From NCBI GenBank assembly GCA_002716355.1, contig PBAU01000010.1, forward strand, positions 1-64,000: 64,000 nucleotides of DNA, written 5' to 3'. The DNA comes from a bacterium. Lineage in GTDB: Bacteria > UBP7 > UBA6624. The notes under the pieces were generated by a model, which ran no database searches, was not told where the DNA came from, and saw nothing but the letters and a program-made list of their open reading frames with translations. This document shows, in pieces, positions 46,810 to 56,317 of this stretch; position 1 is the stretch's first letter, and each line of letters starts with the position of its first letter. The position numbers were made by a program, and so were the translations under genes.

Positions 46810-47087
46810 TCAGAAGAGGTTGGTAGTATTTCAAAACCCAATCCTAAATCTTCTTTAACTTCCCTCGAATCGACTTCATCGACTCTACTTGAAGGAGGTC
46901 CTTTTTTGAGCAAACTTTTCATTTTTGCAAGATCTTTATCTGATCCTTCCAAAACAACTTCAACATCACCGTTAAGCATATTTCGAGTAGTACCTGAAAG
47001 TCCTAAATTTATGGCCTGTGTTCTAGTAAACCACCTGAAACCAACACCTTGGACCCTACCTTTAACTTCAAATTTTCTTGTCGGCAT
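46806..47087 (-). CDS. acyP: Acylphosphatase
   Basis: 93 aa. Seen: 'VKGRVQGVGFRWFTR' with the phosphate-binding loop and catalytic Arg, and 'GTTRNMLNGDVEVVLEG' with the catalytic Asn. Hydrolyses acyl phosphates such as carbamoyl phosphate or acetyl phosphate. Length is normal. First gene of the run acyP-HTH-fusA-EamA-GT2-STAND. Confidence 0.95.
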   Translation of the reverse strand: MPTRKFEVKGRVQGVGFRWFTRTQAINLGLSGTTRNMLNGDVEVVLEGSDKDLAKMKSLLKKGPPSSRVDEVDSREVKEDLGLGFEILPTSSE

Positions 47088-47115
47088 AGTGACACATATA
47101 TTAACCGATTTTCTT

Positions 47116-47135
47116 ACAGTACCTTTAGGTACTGT
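47116..47135. promoter_or_regulatory. Perfect 8-bp inverted repeat upstream of acyP
   Basis: ACAGTACC-TTTA-GGTACTGT, starting 29 nt before the acyP start. On the minus strand a TAATAT -10 candidate follows, so one arm overlaps the expected -35 region, as a repressor operator would. A T-run follows the repeat only on the plus strand, where no gene ends, so a terminator for the minus-strand genes is unlikely. Confidence 0.5.
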
Positions 47136-47150
47136 ATTTTTTAGGTAGAT

Positions 47151-47879
47151 TTATTTTTTATAAACCTGCCAACCATGCACTCTTTTTTTAATAGATTGCG
47201 GCAGTGAATTCTTCCAAGTTTCATAATCTGGCAAGCTTCCAGAAAAAACCAAAACATTAGCAGCTTCTTTTGTTTGCTTGATGCAAAGATTGCCAAACTC
47301 AGCAATTATCAAATCACAAACATCCAAACATTTTTTATTCTTACCAGAAAGGTTAACCATTAACCTTCCATTTGGAGCAATTTGCTTTTTGATACTTTTC
47401 CATGTTTGAGGATTTTGTAAACTTGAAAGAAAAGAACCATCTAAAAACAAATCAACAATAATCAAAGAATAAGAACCTGAATTAAAAAAACTCTCAGATA
47501 GAGCATTATCTATATTGATTTTTACATTTTCTTCATCAGCTAATCCAAAAAAGCATCTAGCAATATCAACCAGATCTGGATCAATCTCCCAGCAATTTAA
47601 TTTTAAATATGGCCAATATTTCCTATACAGATACACTGTAGTTGCCCCACCTAAACCCAAAATAGCAATTTTGCCTTTTCCTATAATTGGAGGCATTATG
47701 CAAAAATCATCCCAATAAGATTCAGTGCTAATCATCCCGTGCTTGTATATCGAATGAATATTGGAACTTTTATCTAGATAAAGAAGATTTGTACCATCCT
47801 TTTCCTGAACGACTTTAATATCATTAAAATCGTTCTTTCTTCTCAGTAAAACTTTATCTCTTTTCCAGGGCCAGAACAT
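47151..47879 (-). CDS. Spermidine synthase-like methyltransferase-fold protein
   Basis: 242 aa. Seen: 'KIAILGLGGATTVYLYRKYWP' nucleotide/SAM-type loop, 'NCWEIDPDLVDIAR' and 'YSLIIVDLFLDGS', matching spermidine synthase family proteins. The polyamine-site residues are not clearly recognisable, so the true substrate is open. Starts inside the hflX 3' end (26-nt overlap) and ends before the acyP regulatory region. Confidence 0.78.
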   Translation of the reverse strand: MFWPWKRDKVLLRRKNDFNDIKVVQEKDGTNLLYLDKSSNIHSIYKHGMISTESYWDDFCIMPPIIGKGKIAILGLGGATTVYLYRKYWPYLKLNCWEIDPDLVDIARCFFGLADEENVKINIDNALSESFFNSGSYSLIIVDLFLDGSFLSSLQNPQTWKSIKKQIAPNGRLMVNLSGKNKKCLDVCDLIIAEFGNLCIKQTKEAANVLVFSGSLPDYETWKNSLPQSIKKRVHGWQVYKK

Positions 47880-49107
47880 AATTCTTGAAATAGCTTAATA
47901 AATTTTCTGAAATAACAATTGTGTAAACCATGCCATCATTTTTTAATTCTTGATCCAGAATATAACATTCAGCATGAATGATTTTGAACAAATCATCTCT
48001 ATCAAATGGAACAAATACTCTTATTTTTTCGCGTCTATTCATTATCCATTTTTCCAAGTTATCAAAAATTTGACTTAATCCATATTTTGTTTTTGCAGAC
48101 ATATAGTGAACATTATCACCCTTAATGATCTTCAATATCGAATCATCCTTCACAAGATCAACCTTATTGAAAAGATACCATTTTTCTTTATTTGAAACAT
48201 TTAAATCTTCTAATATTTGATTTGTAACCTGTATTTGCGATTGAATATCCTCTCTAGAAGAGTCAACAACATGCCAAATCAAATCGGCTTCATTCAACTC
48301 TGAAAGAGTGGATCTAAAACTAGCAACTAAGCTTGGTGGTAAGTTTTTAATAAATCCAACAGTATCACTCAATAAAATCTTCTGATTTAATATTTTAAAA
48401 ATTTTACTTGTTGAATCCAAGGTTGAAAAAAGTCGATCTTCTGATAGGACACCGGCACTTGTCGCTAAATTCATAAAAGTAGATTTTCCAGCATTTGTAT
48501 AACCTACCAAGGCTACCTTTATAAGGTTTTTTCTTGACTTTCTTCTTTCCACTCCCAACTTCTCTATATTCGTCAACTTTTTATCCAATACTGAAATTCT
48601 TTTTCTTATCTGTCTTTTATCTGATTCAAGTTGTGTTTCTCCAGGGCCTCTAACACCTATACCACCTGCCTGTCTAGATAAATGTGTCCACATTCTTGTC
48701 AGTCTCGGTAAAGTATAGCTCAACTGTGCTCTTTCAACTTGAATTTTAGATTCTGCAGTTCTTGCATTTTGAGAAAATAAATCAAGTATCAATTTTGTCC
48801 TATCTATAACCTTGCATGTAACATACTTTTCTATGCTTAAAATATTTCTCAAATTTAGCGATTCTGAAAAAACCACAAAGTCAGAATTAGAAGACTTTAC
48901 TAATCTTTGAATTTTTTGCAATTGACCTTTTCCCAGAAAAGGCCTTTTGTTTGGAATATTAAAAATTAAAGATTCAACAATTTCTCCACCTACAGAATTA
49001 ACAAGATTGGAAATCTCTTCAATCTCCAAGTTTCCTTCAATCTTGTTTGGCCTTCTGTTTACCAAGACAGAAATTCCCCTCTCTATTTTTTTATTTTTAT
49101 TGAACAA
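47854..49107 (-). CDS. hflX: GTPase HflX
   Basis: 417 aa ribosome-associated GTPase. Seen: HflX N-terminal domain 'GKGQLQKIQRLV', 'ARTAESKIQVERAQLSYTLPRL', 'GGIGVRGPGETQLESDKRQI', G1 'GYTNAGKSTFMN', 'DTVGFIKNLP' and 'NKVD'. HflX splits stalled or hibernating ribosomes. The start is TTG at 49107, which gives the family-like 'GISVLVNRR' N-terminus; no ATG is available. Divergent from the RidA gene with an 18-bp gap. Confidence 0.95.
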   Translation of the reverse strand: MFNKNKKIERGISVLVNRRPNKIEGNLEIEEISNLVNSVGGEIVESLIFNIPNKRPFLGKGQLQKIQRLVKSSNSDFVVFSESLNLRNILSIEKYVTCKVIDRTKLILDLFSQNARTAESKIQVERAQLSYTLPRLTRMWTHLSRQAGGIGVRGPGETQLESDKRQIRKRISVLDKKLTNIEKLGVERRKSRKNLIKVALVGYTNAGKSTFMNLATSAGVLSEDRLFSTLDSTSKIFKILNQKILLSDTVGFIKNLPPSLVASFRSTLSELNEADLIWHVVDSSREDIQSQIQVTNQILEDLNVSNKEKWYLFNKVDLVKDDSILKIIKGDNVHYMSAKTKYGLSQIFDNLEKWIMNRREKIRVFVPFDRDDLFKIIHAECYILDQELKNDGMVYTIVISENLLSYFKNYVLALEKR

Positions 49108-49125
49108 TGGTTTAAACTATATCTT
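49108..49125. promoter_or_regulatory. 18-bp divergent promoter between hflX and ridA-like gene
   Basis: The whole gap holds TATAGT on the minus strand (complement of 49116-49121) and TAAACT on the plus strand. Each would place transcription start at or within a few bases of the start codon, so both genes may be translated from leaderless mRNAs. No ribosome-binding sequence fits in the gap. Confidence 0.4.
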
Positions 49126-49599
49126 ATGTCCTATATACGTGAACTTGCAAAAGAACTAATTGAAGTTGATTTGCCAATTGCAACAAATCCTGTTGCGTCA
49201 TATAAATCTATTCAAATCTCTTCGAAAGGAATGCTTTTTGTCAGCGGTCAGCTGCCTATGAAAGATGGTGAATTAATGCTAAGTGGAATAGTTGGAGAAG
49301 ATCTGTCAATAGAAGAAGGTGAAATATGCGCAAGACAGTGTGCAATTAACATCCTTTCTCAATTAGATAAATACATTGATGAGAATGGTGGCAGAGTCTC
49401 AAAAATCCTGCAGCTTACTGGATTTGTTGCATGCAATAAAACATTTATAAATCATCCGCAGGTTATAAATGGTGCAAGTGATTTTCTTAATAATGTATTA
49501 GGGGATGCTGGCCAGCATAGCAGACAAGCTGTTGGCGTACCATCGTTACCATTAAATGCCCCTGTAGAAATCTCTGCAATTGTTGAAATAAACGCTTAG
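49126..49599 (+). CDS. RidA/YjgF-YER057c family protein
   Basis: 157 aa. Seen: 'GMLFVSGQLPMKDGEL', 'ARQCAINILSQLDKYI', 'GFVACNKTFINHPQVINGASDFL' and 'RQAVGVPSLPLNAPVEISAIVEI', with the Arg used to hold the substrate carboxylate. Longer than classical RidA (about 128 aa) and resembling the YjgF-like subgroup with N-terminal extension. RidA proteins deaminate reactive enamine intermediates from PLP enzymes such as threonine dehydratase, one of which is encoded at 13972-14931. Its stop overlaps the gltX GTG start. Confidence 0.88.
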   Translation: MSYIRELAKELIEVDLPIATNPVASYKSIQISSKGMLFVSGQLPMKDGELMLSGIVGEDLSIEEGEICARQCAINILSQLDKYIDENGGRVSKILQLTGFVACNKTFINHPQVINGASDFLNNVLGDAGQHSRQAVGVPSLPLNAPVEISAIVEINA

Positions 49600-50981
49600 T
49601 GACAAAAGTAAGAGTCAGGTTCGCACCCTCCCCTTCGGGAAATTTACATTTAGGAAATGCTAGGACTGCATTGTTTAATTGGCTTTTTGCAAAATCTAAT
49701 AATGGAAAATTTATCTTGAGGATAGAAGACACAGATGCTGAAAGATCTTCAGAAAAACACTCTGAAGCTTTAATGAACATACTTGAATGGCTTGATTTAA
49801 AACCAGATGAAAGCCCGAGGTACGGTGGCAACTATAAACCTTACAAGCAATCTGAAAGAAACCATATATACAGTGAAATTATAAAAAAAATGATTCATGA
49901 AAAAAAAGCATTTTGGTCTCCGGCTGAAATGGGAAAAGTAAAAAGGTTTGATGAAGAATGGAGAGATGCAAATTTGTCAAAAGAGGAAGCTGAAAAAATT
50001 GGACCTTCAGCATTAAGGTTTAAATCAGCTAAAGCAGACAAGGTTGAAATTAATGATTTGCTTAAAGGGAATATCAAAGTTAACACAAAACAAATTGGTG
50101 ATTTTGTAATATCAAGAAACGACATGAGGCCACTGTACAATTTTGCATGCGTTATTGATGATCACTCTATGGAGATAAGCCACGTAATAAGAGGAGAAGA
50201 TCATTTGACAAATACAGCAAAACAAATACAGTTATACAAAACTCTTGGATGGAAGATTCCAGAATTCATACATCTGCCATTAGTTATGGGTCCCGATGGA
50301 TCTCCTTTGTCTAAAAGGCATGGAGATGTTTCTGTTGAAAAATTCAAAGAACAAGGATTTCTACCTGAATCAATAATAAATGCTTTAGCAATGCTTGGAT
50401 GGGGCCCAGGTGACGACAGGGAAATATTTTCAAAGGGAGAAATTTCTAAATTATTTAAAATTAAAAAACTAAACACATCACCTTCTAAATTTTTCCCAAA
50501 AAAACTTAATTGGTTCAATGGGCAACATATAAGAAGGCTTAAAAAAGAAAAACTTCAAAGTATCATTGCTAAAAAACTAGAAGGAAATGGTATAAAAGCT
50601 CAAGAAGAAACCATTCTTGATTTGATTGACATCACACAAGAAAGGTTAAGAAGTCTTAATGACATCATTCCTATGATTGGTTTTTTCTTCAAAAGCCCAG
50701 AAACCAACAAAACAAAAGACAGCTTGAAAAACTTTGATGCAAACTCTTTTATGAGGCTTCAGCAGTTAATTGAAGAAATAAATGAAATAGACAAATGGAC
50801 AGAAAAGGAAATTGAAACAAAACTAGAGGGCTGGAGGTTAGAAAAAAACTATCACCCAAAAGAAATCTGGCAACCTTTGAGAATAGCTGTCTCTGGCGGG
50901 AAAGTTTCTCCTCCAATTTTTGAAACGCTTTATTTCTTAGGAAAAAAAGAAACGATTACAAGAATAAAAAAAGTTATCTAA
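49599..50981 (+). CDS. gltX: Glutamyl-tRNA synthetase
   Basis: 460-aa class I aminoacyl-tRNA synthetase charging tRNA-Glu. Seen: 'APSPSGNLHLGNARTALFNW' (HIGH motif), 'RIEDTDAERS', 'VIRGEDHLTNTAKQI', 'PLSKRHGDVSVE' (KMSKS motif) and the helical anticodon-binding C-terminus. The start is GTG overlapping the RidA stop codon. Its tRNA-Glu substrate is encoded at 29558-29487. Whether it also charges tRNA-Gln is not decidable here. Confidence 0.96.
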   Translation: MTKVRVRFAPSPSGNLHLGNARTALFNWLFAKSNNGKFILRIEDTDAERSSEKHSEALMNILEWLDLKPDESPRYGGNYKPYKQSERNHIYSEIIKKMIHEKKAFWSPAEMGKVKRFDEEWRDANLSKEEAEKIGPSALRFKSAKADKVEINDLLKGNIKVNTKQIGDFVISRNDMRPLYNFACVIDDHSMEISHVIRGEDHLTNTAKQIQLYKTLGWKIPEFIHLPLVMGPDGSPLSKRHGDVSVEKFKEQGFLPESIINALAMLGWGPGDDREIFSKGEISKLFKIKKLNTSPSKFFPKKLNWFNGQHIRRLKKEKLQSIIAKKLEGNGIKAQEETILDLIDITQERLRSLNDIIPMIGFFFKSPETNKTKDSLKNFDANSFMRLQQLIEEINEIDKWTEKEIETKLEGWRLEKNYHPKEIWQPLRIAVSGGKVSPPIFETLYFLGKKETITRIKKVI

Positions 50982-52878
50982 CTTTTTGAGCTAAATATTT
51001 CGCAATCAAAGCTAAGCAAATAAATCCAATCCAAGGTCCAACTGAACCTAATGCTATTACTGGAATACTAATTTTAGAAACTATAACGCCCGCAAGAATG
51101 ATTCCCATCAAAGCCTCTCCTGTTATCAAGCCACTACAGACAAGAATACCTTGCCTGCTTGTATCTTTCTTTTTTCCATAATGCAAATAATGTCTTAAGT
51201 ACCCACCAAGAAATATAGGGACCGCAAGCTCTATTGGAAGATAGATACCCACAGCAACTGCTAAAACAGGAGCCCTGAACGAGCTTCCCGCTCTTTCTAA
51301 TCTTTTATCCCAAAGAATTATCAAAACCCCTATAGCAATACCTATAAAAACCAAATTCCAAGGAAGTGTTGAATTCTCCCCAAGTATCCCATCAGCAACA
51401 GAAGCCATCAAGCCTGCTTGCGGTGCTGCTAGAAAATTCCCTTGAGCCTCTACCGGCAAGTGCAGATCGGAACCTATACCATAAGCATTATGAAGCAAAG
51501 ATAAAACAGGCGTTATGACTAAGGCAGCAACAACAACACCTAAAATCTCCATAACCTCTTGTTTCCATGGTGTTGCATTGATGATGTTTCCACATTTTAA
51601 ATCTTGAAGGATATCTGAACCTATGGAGGCAGCACAACAAACTATACTGCCAACAAATATTGCAGCAGCTGGACCAATCGAACCTTTACCCATGAAAAGC
51701 AAAACAAATGATGTAAATAAAAGTGTTGCGATTGTTATTCCGCTTATTGGGTTATTGCTTGAGCCTACAAGACCACCCATATAACCTGCAACTGAAGAAA
51801 AAAGAAAGCCTGCTAAAACCATAATTATCCCCATTGCTAGGGCTATATTGAGATCGCTTATAACATGGTTGTAATAAAGAACTATTGGAATCAATAATAA
51901 AAAAATTCCTCCAAGGACAAAAGGCATAGGGATATTCCTTTCTTCTCTTGGTAAATCTTTTTGCCCAATACCCATTTTTCTATAAGCTTCCATTCCGCTT
52001 TTGATTCCATCTAAAACGGGCTTCCAAACCTTCAAAAGTGCATAAATTCCACCAACAGCCATTGCTCCAACGCCTAAATATCTGATCTTCTTGCTCCATA
52101 TCAAATAAGCACCATCAACAGGTGAATTTTGAACAATTGAGTTTATTGAATCTCCACCTATAAGTTCATTTCCATTTAAGTAAACATATAAAGGCAAACC
52201 TATTATCCATGCTATACAGCCACCTAAAAAAACTAATATTCCTATATTTTTACCAACTATATAACCAACACCTAAAAGAGCTGGTGATAAATTTGTTCCG
52301 ATGTAGCCAAGCCATTTTCCACCTAGAAACTTAGCTCCTTCAAGAGCTTCACCCCAGGCCTTAAATCCTGACTGGAAAAACTTAAACAAACCACCAATCA
52401 ATGCACTTTGGCCAATTAAAGATGCACCGGCACCACCCTTTTCACCTTCCTTTAAAACTTCAGCGGTTGCAAGGCCTTCAGGAAAGGTTAATTCCTTGCT
52501 ATCTACAATGAAAGCCCTTCTCAGAGGAATACAAAAAAGTATACCCAAAATACCTCCTAAACCTGCAATCAAAGAAACTTCCCAAAAAGAAAAATCAGTC
52601 CAATGTCCAAGCAGTATCAAAGCAGGAATTGTAAAAATAACACCAGCAGCCAAAGACTCTCCTGCACTTGCTGCTGTTTGAACCATATTGTTTTCAAAAA
52701 TATTATTTCCTTTTTTCCTACCAGCAAAACATGCCAATACACCCATTGAAATAACAGCAGCGGGGATGCTTGCACTCACAGTCATACCTGCCTTTAAACC
52801 CAGATAAGCATTTGCACCGGCAAGAGCTGCAGTTATAAATATTGATAAAACTATAGACCTTAAAGTAATCTCCTTCAT
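50974..52878 (-). CDS. OPT family oligopeptide transporter
   Basis: 634 aa with about 15 hydrophobic segments. Seen: 'AGANAYLGLKAGMTVSASIPAAVISM' at the first helices and 'SIGSDILQDLKCGNIINATPWKQEVMEILG' in the middle, signatures of prokaryotic OPT proteins that import oligopeptides or metal chelates. Last gene of the msrP-to-OPT run, overlapping the PyrK-like fragment gene by 4 nt and converging with gltX. Confidence 0.94.
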   Translation of the reverse strand: MKEITLRSIVLSIFITAALAGANAYLGLKAGMTVSASIPAAVISMGVLACFAGRKKGNNIFENNMVQTAASAGESLAAGVIFTIPALILLGHWTDFSFWEVSLIAGLGGILGILFCIPLRRAFIVDSKELTFPEGLATAEVLKEGEKGGAGASLIGQSALIGGLFKFFQSGFKAWGEALEGAKFLGGKWLGYIGTNLSPALLGVGYIVGKNIGILVFLGGCIAWIIGLPLYVYLNGNELIGGDSINSIVQNSPVDGAYLIWSKKIRYLGVGAMAVGGIYALLKVWKPVLDGIKSGMEAYRKMGIGQKDLPREERNIPMPFVLGGIFLLLIPIVLYYNHVISDLNIALAMGIIMVLAGFLFSSVAGYMGGLVGSSNNPISGITIATLLFTSFVLLFMGKGSIGPAAAIFVGSIVCCAASIGSDILQDLKCGNIINATPWKQEVMEILGVVVAALVITPVLSLLHNAYGIGSDLHLPVEAQGNFLAAPQAGLMASVADGILGENSTLPWNLVFIGIAIGVLIILWDKRLERAGSSFRAPVLAVAVGIYLPIELAVPIFLGGYLRHYLHYGKKKDTSRQGILVCSGLITGEALMGIILAGVIVSKISIPVIALGSVGPWIGFICLALIAKYLAQKVR

Positions 52879-53168
52879 GAAAATCCTCCATTTTTAAATT
52901 CTGAAATAGACCCATAAACATTATCTCCGATATTGACATTGCACAAATCTGAACTCCCTTCAATTGAACCAACCCGCCATAAGATAGCTCCATCTGGCTT
53001 GATATCCATTATAGGAATTGGATTATGAAAAAACTTTTCACCAATCTTGAAAAAAACAAGCTTACCTGTGCTGAAAGATCTTAACCAGGGGGCATGAGTA
53101 TAAAGAACAACGTCTTTATTTGAGACAGGTTCGATACCAACAATCTCAATAAATCCATTTTTCTTCAT
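52875..53168 (-). CDS. Stand-alone PyrK-like FAD-domain protein, truncated
   Basis: 97 aa, resembling only the N-terminal FAD-binding half of the dihydroorotate dehydrogenase electron-transfer subunit PyrK: a beta strand, then 'TGKLVFFKIG', 'NPIPIMDI', 'AILWRVGS', 'NIGDNVYGSI', ending 'NGGFS' where PyrK has 'GPLGNGF'. The flavin-binding Arg and Ser of the usual 'RRPxSI' are lost ('HNPIPI'), and the NAD domain and [2Fe-2S] cysteines are missing. It directly follows carB (ATGA overlap), where pyrK stands in carA-carB-pyrK-pyrD operons. Could be a remnant or a repurposed CarB or PyrD partner. Confidence 0.6.
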   Translation of the reverse strand: MKKNGFIEIVGIEPVSNKDVVLYTHAPWLRSFSTGKLVFFKIGEKFFHNPIPIMDIKPDGAILWRVGSIEGSSDLCNVNIGDNVYGSISEFKNGGFS

Positions 53169-56100
53169 ATGGAATCCTGAAGTGCCCTAACAGGAAAAAC
53201 TTTATCCTCATTGCTCCAAAACTCTAAAGTCTCCACAAAAGCTTCTGCAGATTCAAGATTCGTAAACAAAGGAACCTCATTTCTAACACTTGCTGCCCTA
53301 ATCCTCATGCCATCTGTTTCAGCTTCGCTGTTTCCTGAAACAGAATTAACAACAAAAGAAATACGCTCATCAGATAATAAATTTAATAAATTTGGAGTAC
53401 CTTCGTGAATTTTTCTTATAGGGAAAGCTTCTATTGATTTGGCTTCAAAGAAGTCATATGTTCCAGATGTCGCATAAATCTCATAACCTAACTTTTTAAT
53501 TCTTTTTGCAAGCTTTGCAGCAAAAGGCTTGTCTCTGTCATCGACCGTTATTAAAACAGCACCTTTTCTAATTTTAGAATTGTTAAAACCTAGAGATGTC
53601 CAGGTTTTAGAAAAAACCTCAGTCAAAGATTTTCCGAAACTCATGATTTCTCCAGTCGACTTCATTTCAGGACCTAAGCCAACCTCAACACCTAAAAGTT
53701 TATTAAATGAAAAAACTGGAGCCTTCAAGGTGTTGCACTTTGGTTTTGGGCCCAAGCCTATTGGAACACCTTGATCTTTGATACTTTGACCAAGCATAAC
53801 TTTTGTTGCAACTTTTGCCATTGATATGCCAGTTGCTTTTGCCAAAAATGGAACAGTTCTACTTGCTCTTGGATTGACCTCAAGAACATAAATTGAACCT
53901 TCTGACATGATGTACTGTATATTCAACATTCCTATACATTCAAGACCAAAAGCAATCTTCCTACCAATCTCAACAATTTCATTAATCGTTTTTTCATCAA
54001 GTGAAAAAGACGGAAAAACAGCCATTGAATCACCTGAATGAACGCCAGCTCTTTCAATATGCTCCATAACACCAGGAACATAAATATCAGTACCATCACA
54101 AACCAGATCAATCTCTAATTCTTTACCTAAAATATACTCATCTATTAATATTGGATTTTTTCCATCAACCTGTTCATAAGCATCTTTGACAGCAACAATA
54201 ACATCCTCTTTTGTATAAGCTATGGTCATTGCCCTTCCACCAAGAACAAAAGATGGTCTAACCAATACAGGAAAGCTTAAGACTTCAATTAGCTCTTCTA
54301 GATCCTCGGGACCATCAACAGTATATCCTTTTGGCATATTGACATCTAATTCAGACAACAATCTATCAATTTTTTTTCTATCTTCTGCAATATCTATACC
54401 TGAAAGAGGTGTTCCCAATAAATTAACACCATTTTTTTCAAGTTGATTAGCCATATTTATACTTGTCTGTCCTCCAAACTGCACAATTACACCTTTTGCA
54501 TCTATGTCATCTACCACCTTTAATACATCCTCATGATTTAAAGGCTCAAAAAATAACTGATCAGAAAAATCAAAATCAGTTGAAACTGTTTCTGGGTTAT
54601 TGTTGATCATCACAGCCTCATGACCACTTTCACGAATGGCCTGTAAAGCATGAACACAACAACAGTCAAACTCAATACCCTGACCAATTCTTATAGGTCC
54701 ACCACCAACAACAACTATAGGTGATTTTGTTTTTTCAGATTCGCTATCTTCACCATCTGTACCATAATAATATCTTGTAAAGGATTCAAATTCACTGGCA
54801 CAGGTGTCAACCATCCTAAAAGATCTTTTATCTCTTGATTTTTTAGATGTTTCCTCTCCTGAATAATGGGTGTAAAAGTCAATATCATCTCTGTCAAAAA
54901 ATTCTTGCAATTGCTCTTCGGTGCCGAGCTCTCCAAGAAAAACAAGACGAAGCAATTCTTTAAGCTCTTCTATGAAAAAAGAGTTCCAACCAGAAATAGA
55001 ACAAATTTCCTCGGTTTCCCAACCCCTAAATATAGACTCAAAAATTGCATAAATTCTTTGGTCCGTTGGAGTTTTCAATAAAGACTTAATAAAATCATCT
55101 TCCTTGTCAGCAAAAGGAAATAATTTTTTCCCAGGCATTTCAAGGGAGCCTAAAGCCTTTATGAAGGATTCTTTAAAATTTCTACCTATAGACATAACTT
55201 CACCAGTAGCCTTCATTTGAACGCCAAGCTCCCTGTTAGCCTTTGGAAATTTGTCAAATGGCCATCTAGGTATTTTTGTTACTATGTAATCAAGAGCTGG
55301 CTCAAAACAAGCAGTTGTAGTTCCTGTAACCTTATTTCTTATTTCCGGTAAAGTTTTTCCAGAAGCAATAAGTGCTGCAACCCTGGCAATAGGATATCCT
55401 GTTGCCTTGCTTGCAAGTGCTGAAGATCTGCTGACCCTAGGATTAACTTCTATAACTATATATTCACCATCTTCATTAAGAGCAAATTGAACATTGCAGC
55501 CACCCTTGATGTCAAGACTGTCAATAATCTTCAAGCTTGACGTTCTTAGCTTGTGATATTCTTTATCTGTTAATGTTTGACTTGGTGCAACAACTATTGA
55601 ATCGCCAGTGTGAACCCCCATTGGGTCAAGATTTTCCATATTGCAAACAGTAATGCAGTTACCTGCTCCATCTCTCATAACCTCATACTCAAGCTCTTTC
55701 CAACCATAAATCGATTTTTCCAAAAGAACCTCGGTAACCGGAGACATCTGTAAACCATTTTTTACAATCTCAATAAAGCTCGAAACATCATTTGCAAAAC
55801 CACCGCCAGAACCACCAAGGGTATATGCTGGTCTTATCACAAGAGGAAGACCCATTTTCTTCAAAAAATCTTCAGCTTCATCAAGATTTCTAACAACTCT
55901 GCTCTCTAAAACCGGTTCGCCAATTTGATTCATTAAATCTTTGAAAGAACCTCTATCTTCAGCCATTTGTATAGACTCCAAAGAAGTGCCTAGCAATTTA
56001 ACATTATGTTTTTCAAGTGCTCCACTTTTACCCAACTGAACAGCTAGATTTAATCCTGTCTGTCCACCTAGGGTTGCTAATAAACCTTCTGGCTTTTCTT

Positions 56101-56317
56101 TTTTAATTATTTCAACTAAAGTTTCCAGAACCAAGGGTTCAAGGTATGTTCTGTCAGCAAAATCAACATCAGTCATTATTGTGGCGGGATTATTGTTAAC
56201 CAAAACAATTTCATGCCCTTCTTCTTTTAACGCTCTACAAGCTTGAGAACCAGAGTAATCAAATTCAGCGGCTTGACCAATAACTATTGGGCCACTGCCT
56301 ATAACAAGTATTTTCAT
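53165..56317 (-). CDS. carB: Carbamoyl-phosphate synthase large subunit
   Basis: 1050 aa with the duplicated ATP-grasp layout making carbamoyl phosphate from bicarbonate, ammonia and two ATP. Seen: 'IGSGPIVIGQAAEFDYSG' and 'NNPATIMTD' in half one, 'IEVNPRVSRSSALASKATG', the second half 'GGGPIRIGQGIEFD', 'VLEVNPRASRTVPFLAKATG', and a C-terminal MGS-type allosteric domain ('ITVDDRDKPFAAKLAKRIKKLG'). About 15-20 residues shorter than typical. carA is not adjacent: the upstream gene is LptC-like. Confidence 0.96.
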   Translation of the reverse strand: MKILVIGSGPIVIGQAAEFDYSGSQACRALKEEGHEIVLVNNNPATIMTDVDFADRTYLEPLVLETLVEIIKKEKPEGLLATLGGQTGLNLAVQLGKSGALEKHNVKLLGTSLESIQMAEDRGSFKDLMNQIGEPVLESRVVRNLDEAEDFLKKMGLPLVIRPAYTLGGSGGGFANDVSSFIEIVKNGLQMSPVTEVLLEKSIYGWKELEYEVMRDGAGNCITVCNMENLDPMGVHTGDSIVVAPSQTLTDKEYHKLRTSSLKIIDSLDIKGGCNVQFALNEDGEYIVIEVNPRVSRSSALASKATGYPIARVAALIASGKTLPEIRNKVTGTTTACFEPALDYIVTKIPRWPFDKFPKANRELGVQMKATGEVMSIGRNFKESFIKALGSLEMPGKKLFPFADKEDDFIKSLLKTPTDQRIYAIFESIFRGWETEEICSISGWNSFFIEELKELLRLVFLGELGTEEQLQEFFDRDDIDFYTHYSGEETSKKSRDKRSFRMVDTCASEFESFTRYYYGTDGEDSESEKTKSPIVVVGGGPIRIGQGIEFDCCCVHALQAIRESGHEAVMINNNPETVSTDFDFSDQLFFEPLNHEDVLKVVDDIDAKGVIVQFGGQTSINMANQLEKNGVNLLGTPLSGIDIAEDRKKIDRLLSELDVNMPKGYTVDGPEDLEELIEVLSFPVLVRPSFVLGGRAMTIAYTKEDVIVAVKDAYEQVDGKNPILIDEYILGKELEIDLVCDGTDIYVPGVMEHIERAGVHSGDSMAVFPSFSLDEKTINEIVEIGRKIAFGLECIGMLNIQYIMSEGSIYVLEVNPRASRTVPFLAKATGISMAKVATKVMLGQSIKDQGVPIGLGPKPKCNTLKAPVFSFNKLLGVEVGLGPEMKSTGEIMSFGKSLTEVFSKTWTSLGFNNSKIRKGAVLITVDDRDKPFAAKLAKRIKKLGYEIYATSGTYDFFEAKSIEAFPIRKIHEGTPNLLNLLSDERISFVVNSVSGNSEAETDGMRIRAASVRNEVPLFTNLESAEAFVETLEFWSNEDKVFPVRALQDSI

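Noticed and set aside
47116-47135. Rho-independent terminator for the spermidine-synthase-like gene
   Set aside because: The T-run follows the stem only on the plus strand, while the gene is on the minus strand.
52718-52993. Frame-shifted remainder of pyrK in the overlapping minus-strand ORF
   Set aside because: The Cys-rich translation is just another frame of the PyrK-like fragment and the OPT N-terminus; spacing does not match a [2Fe-2S] domain and the OPT frame is clearly real.
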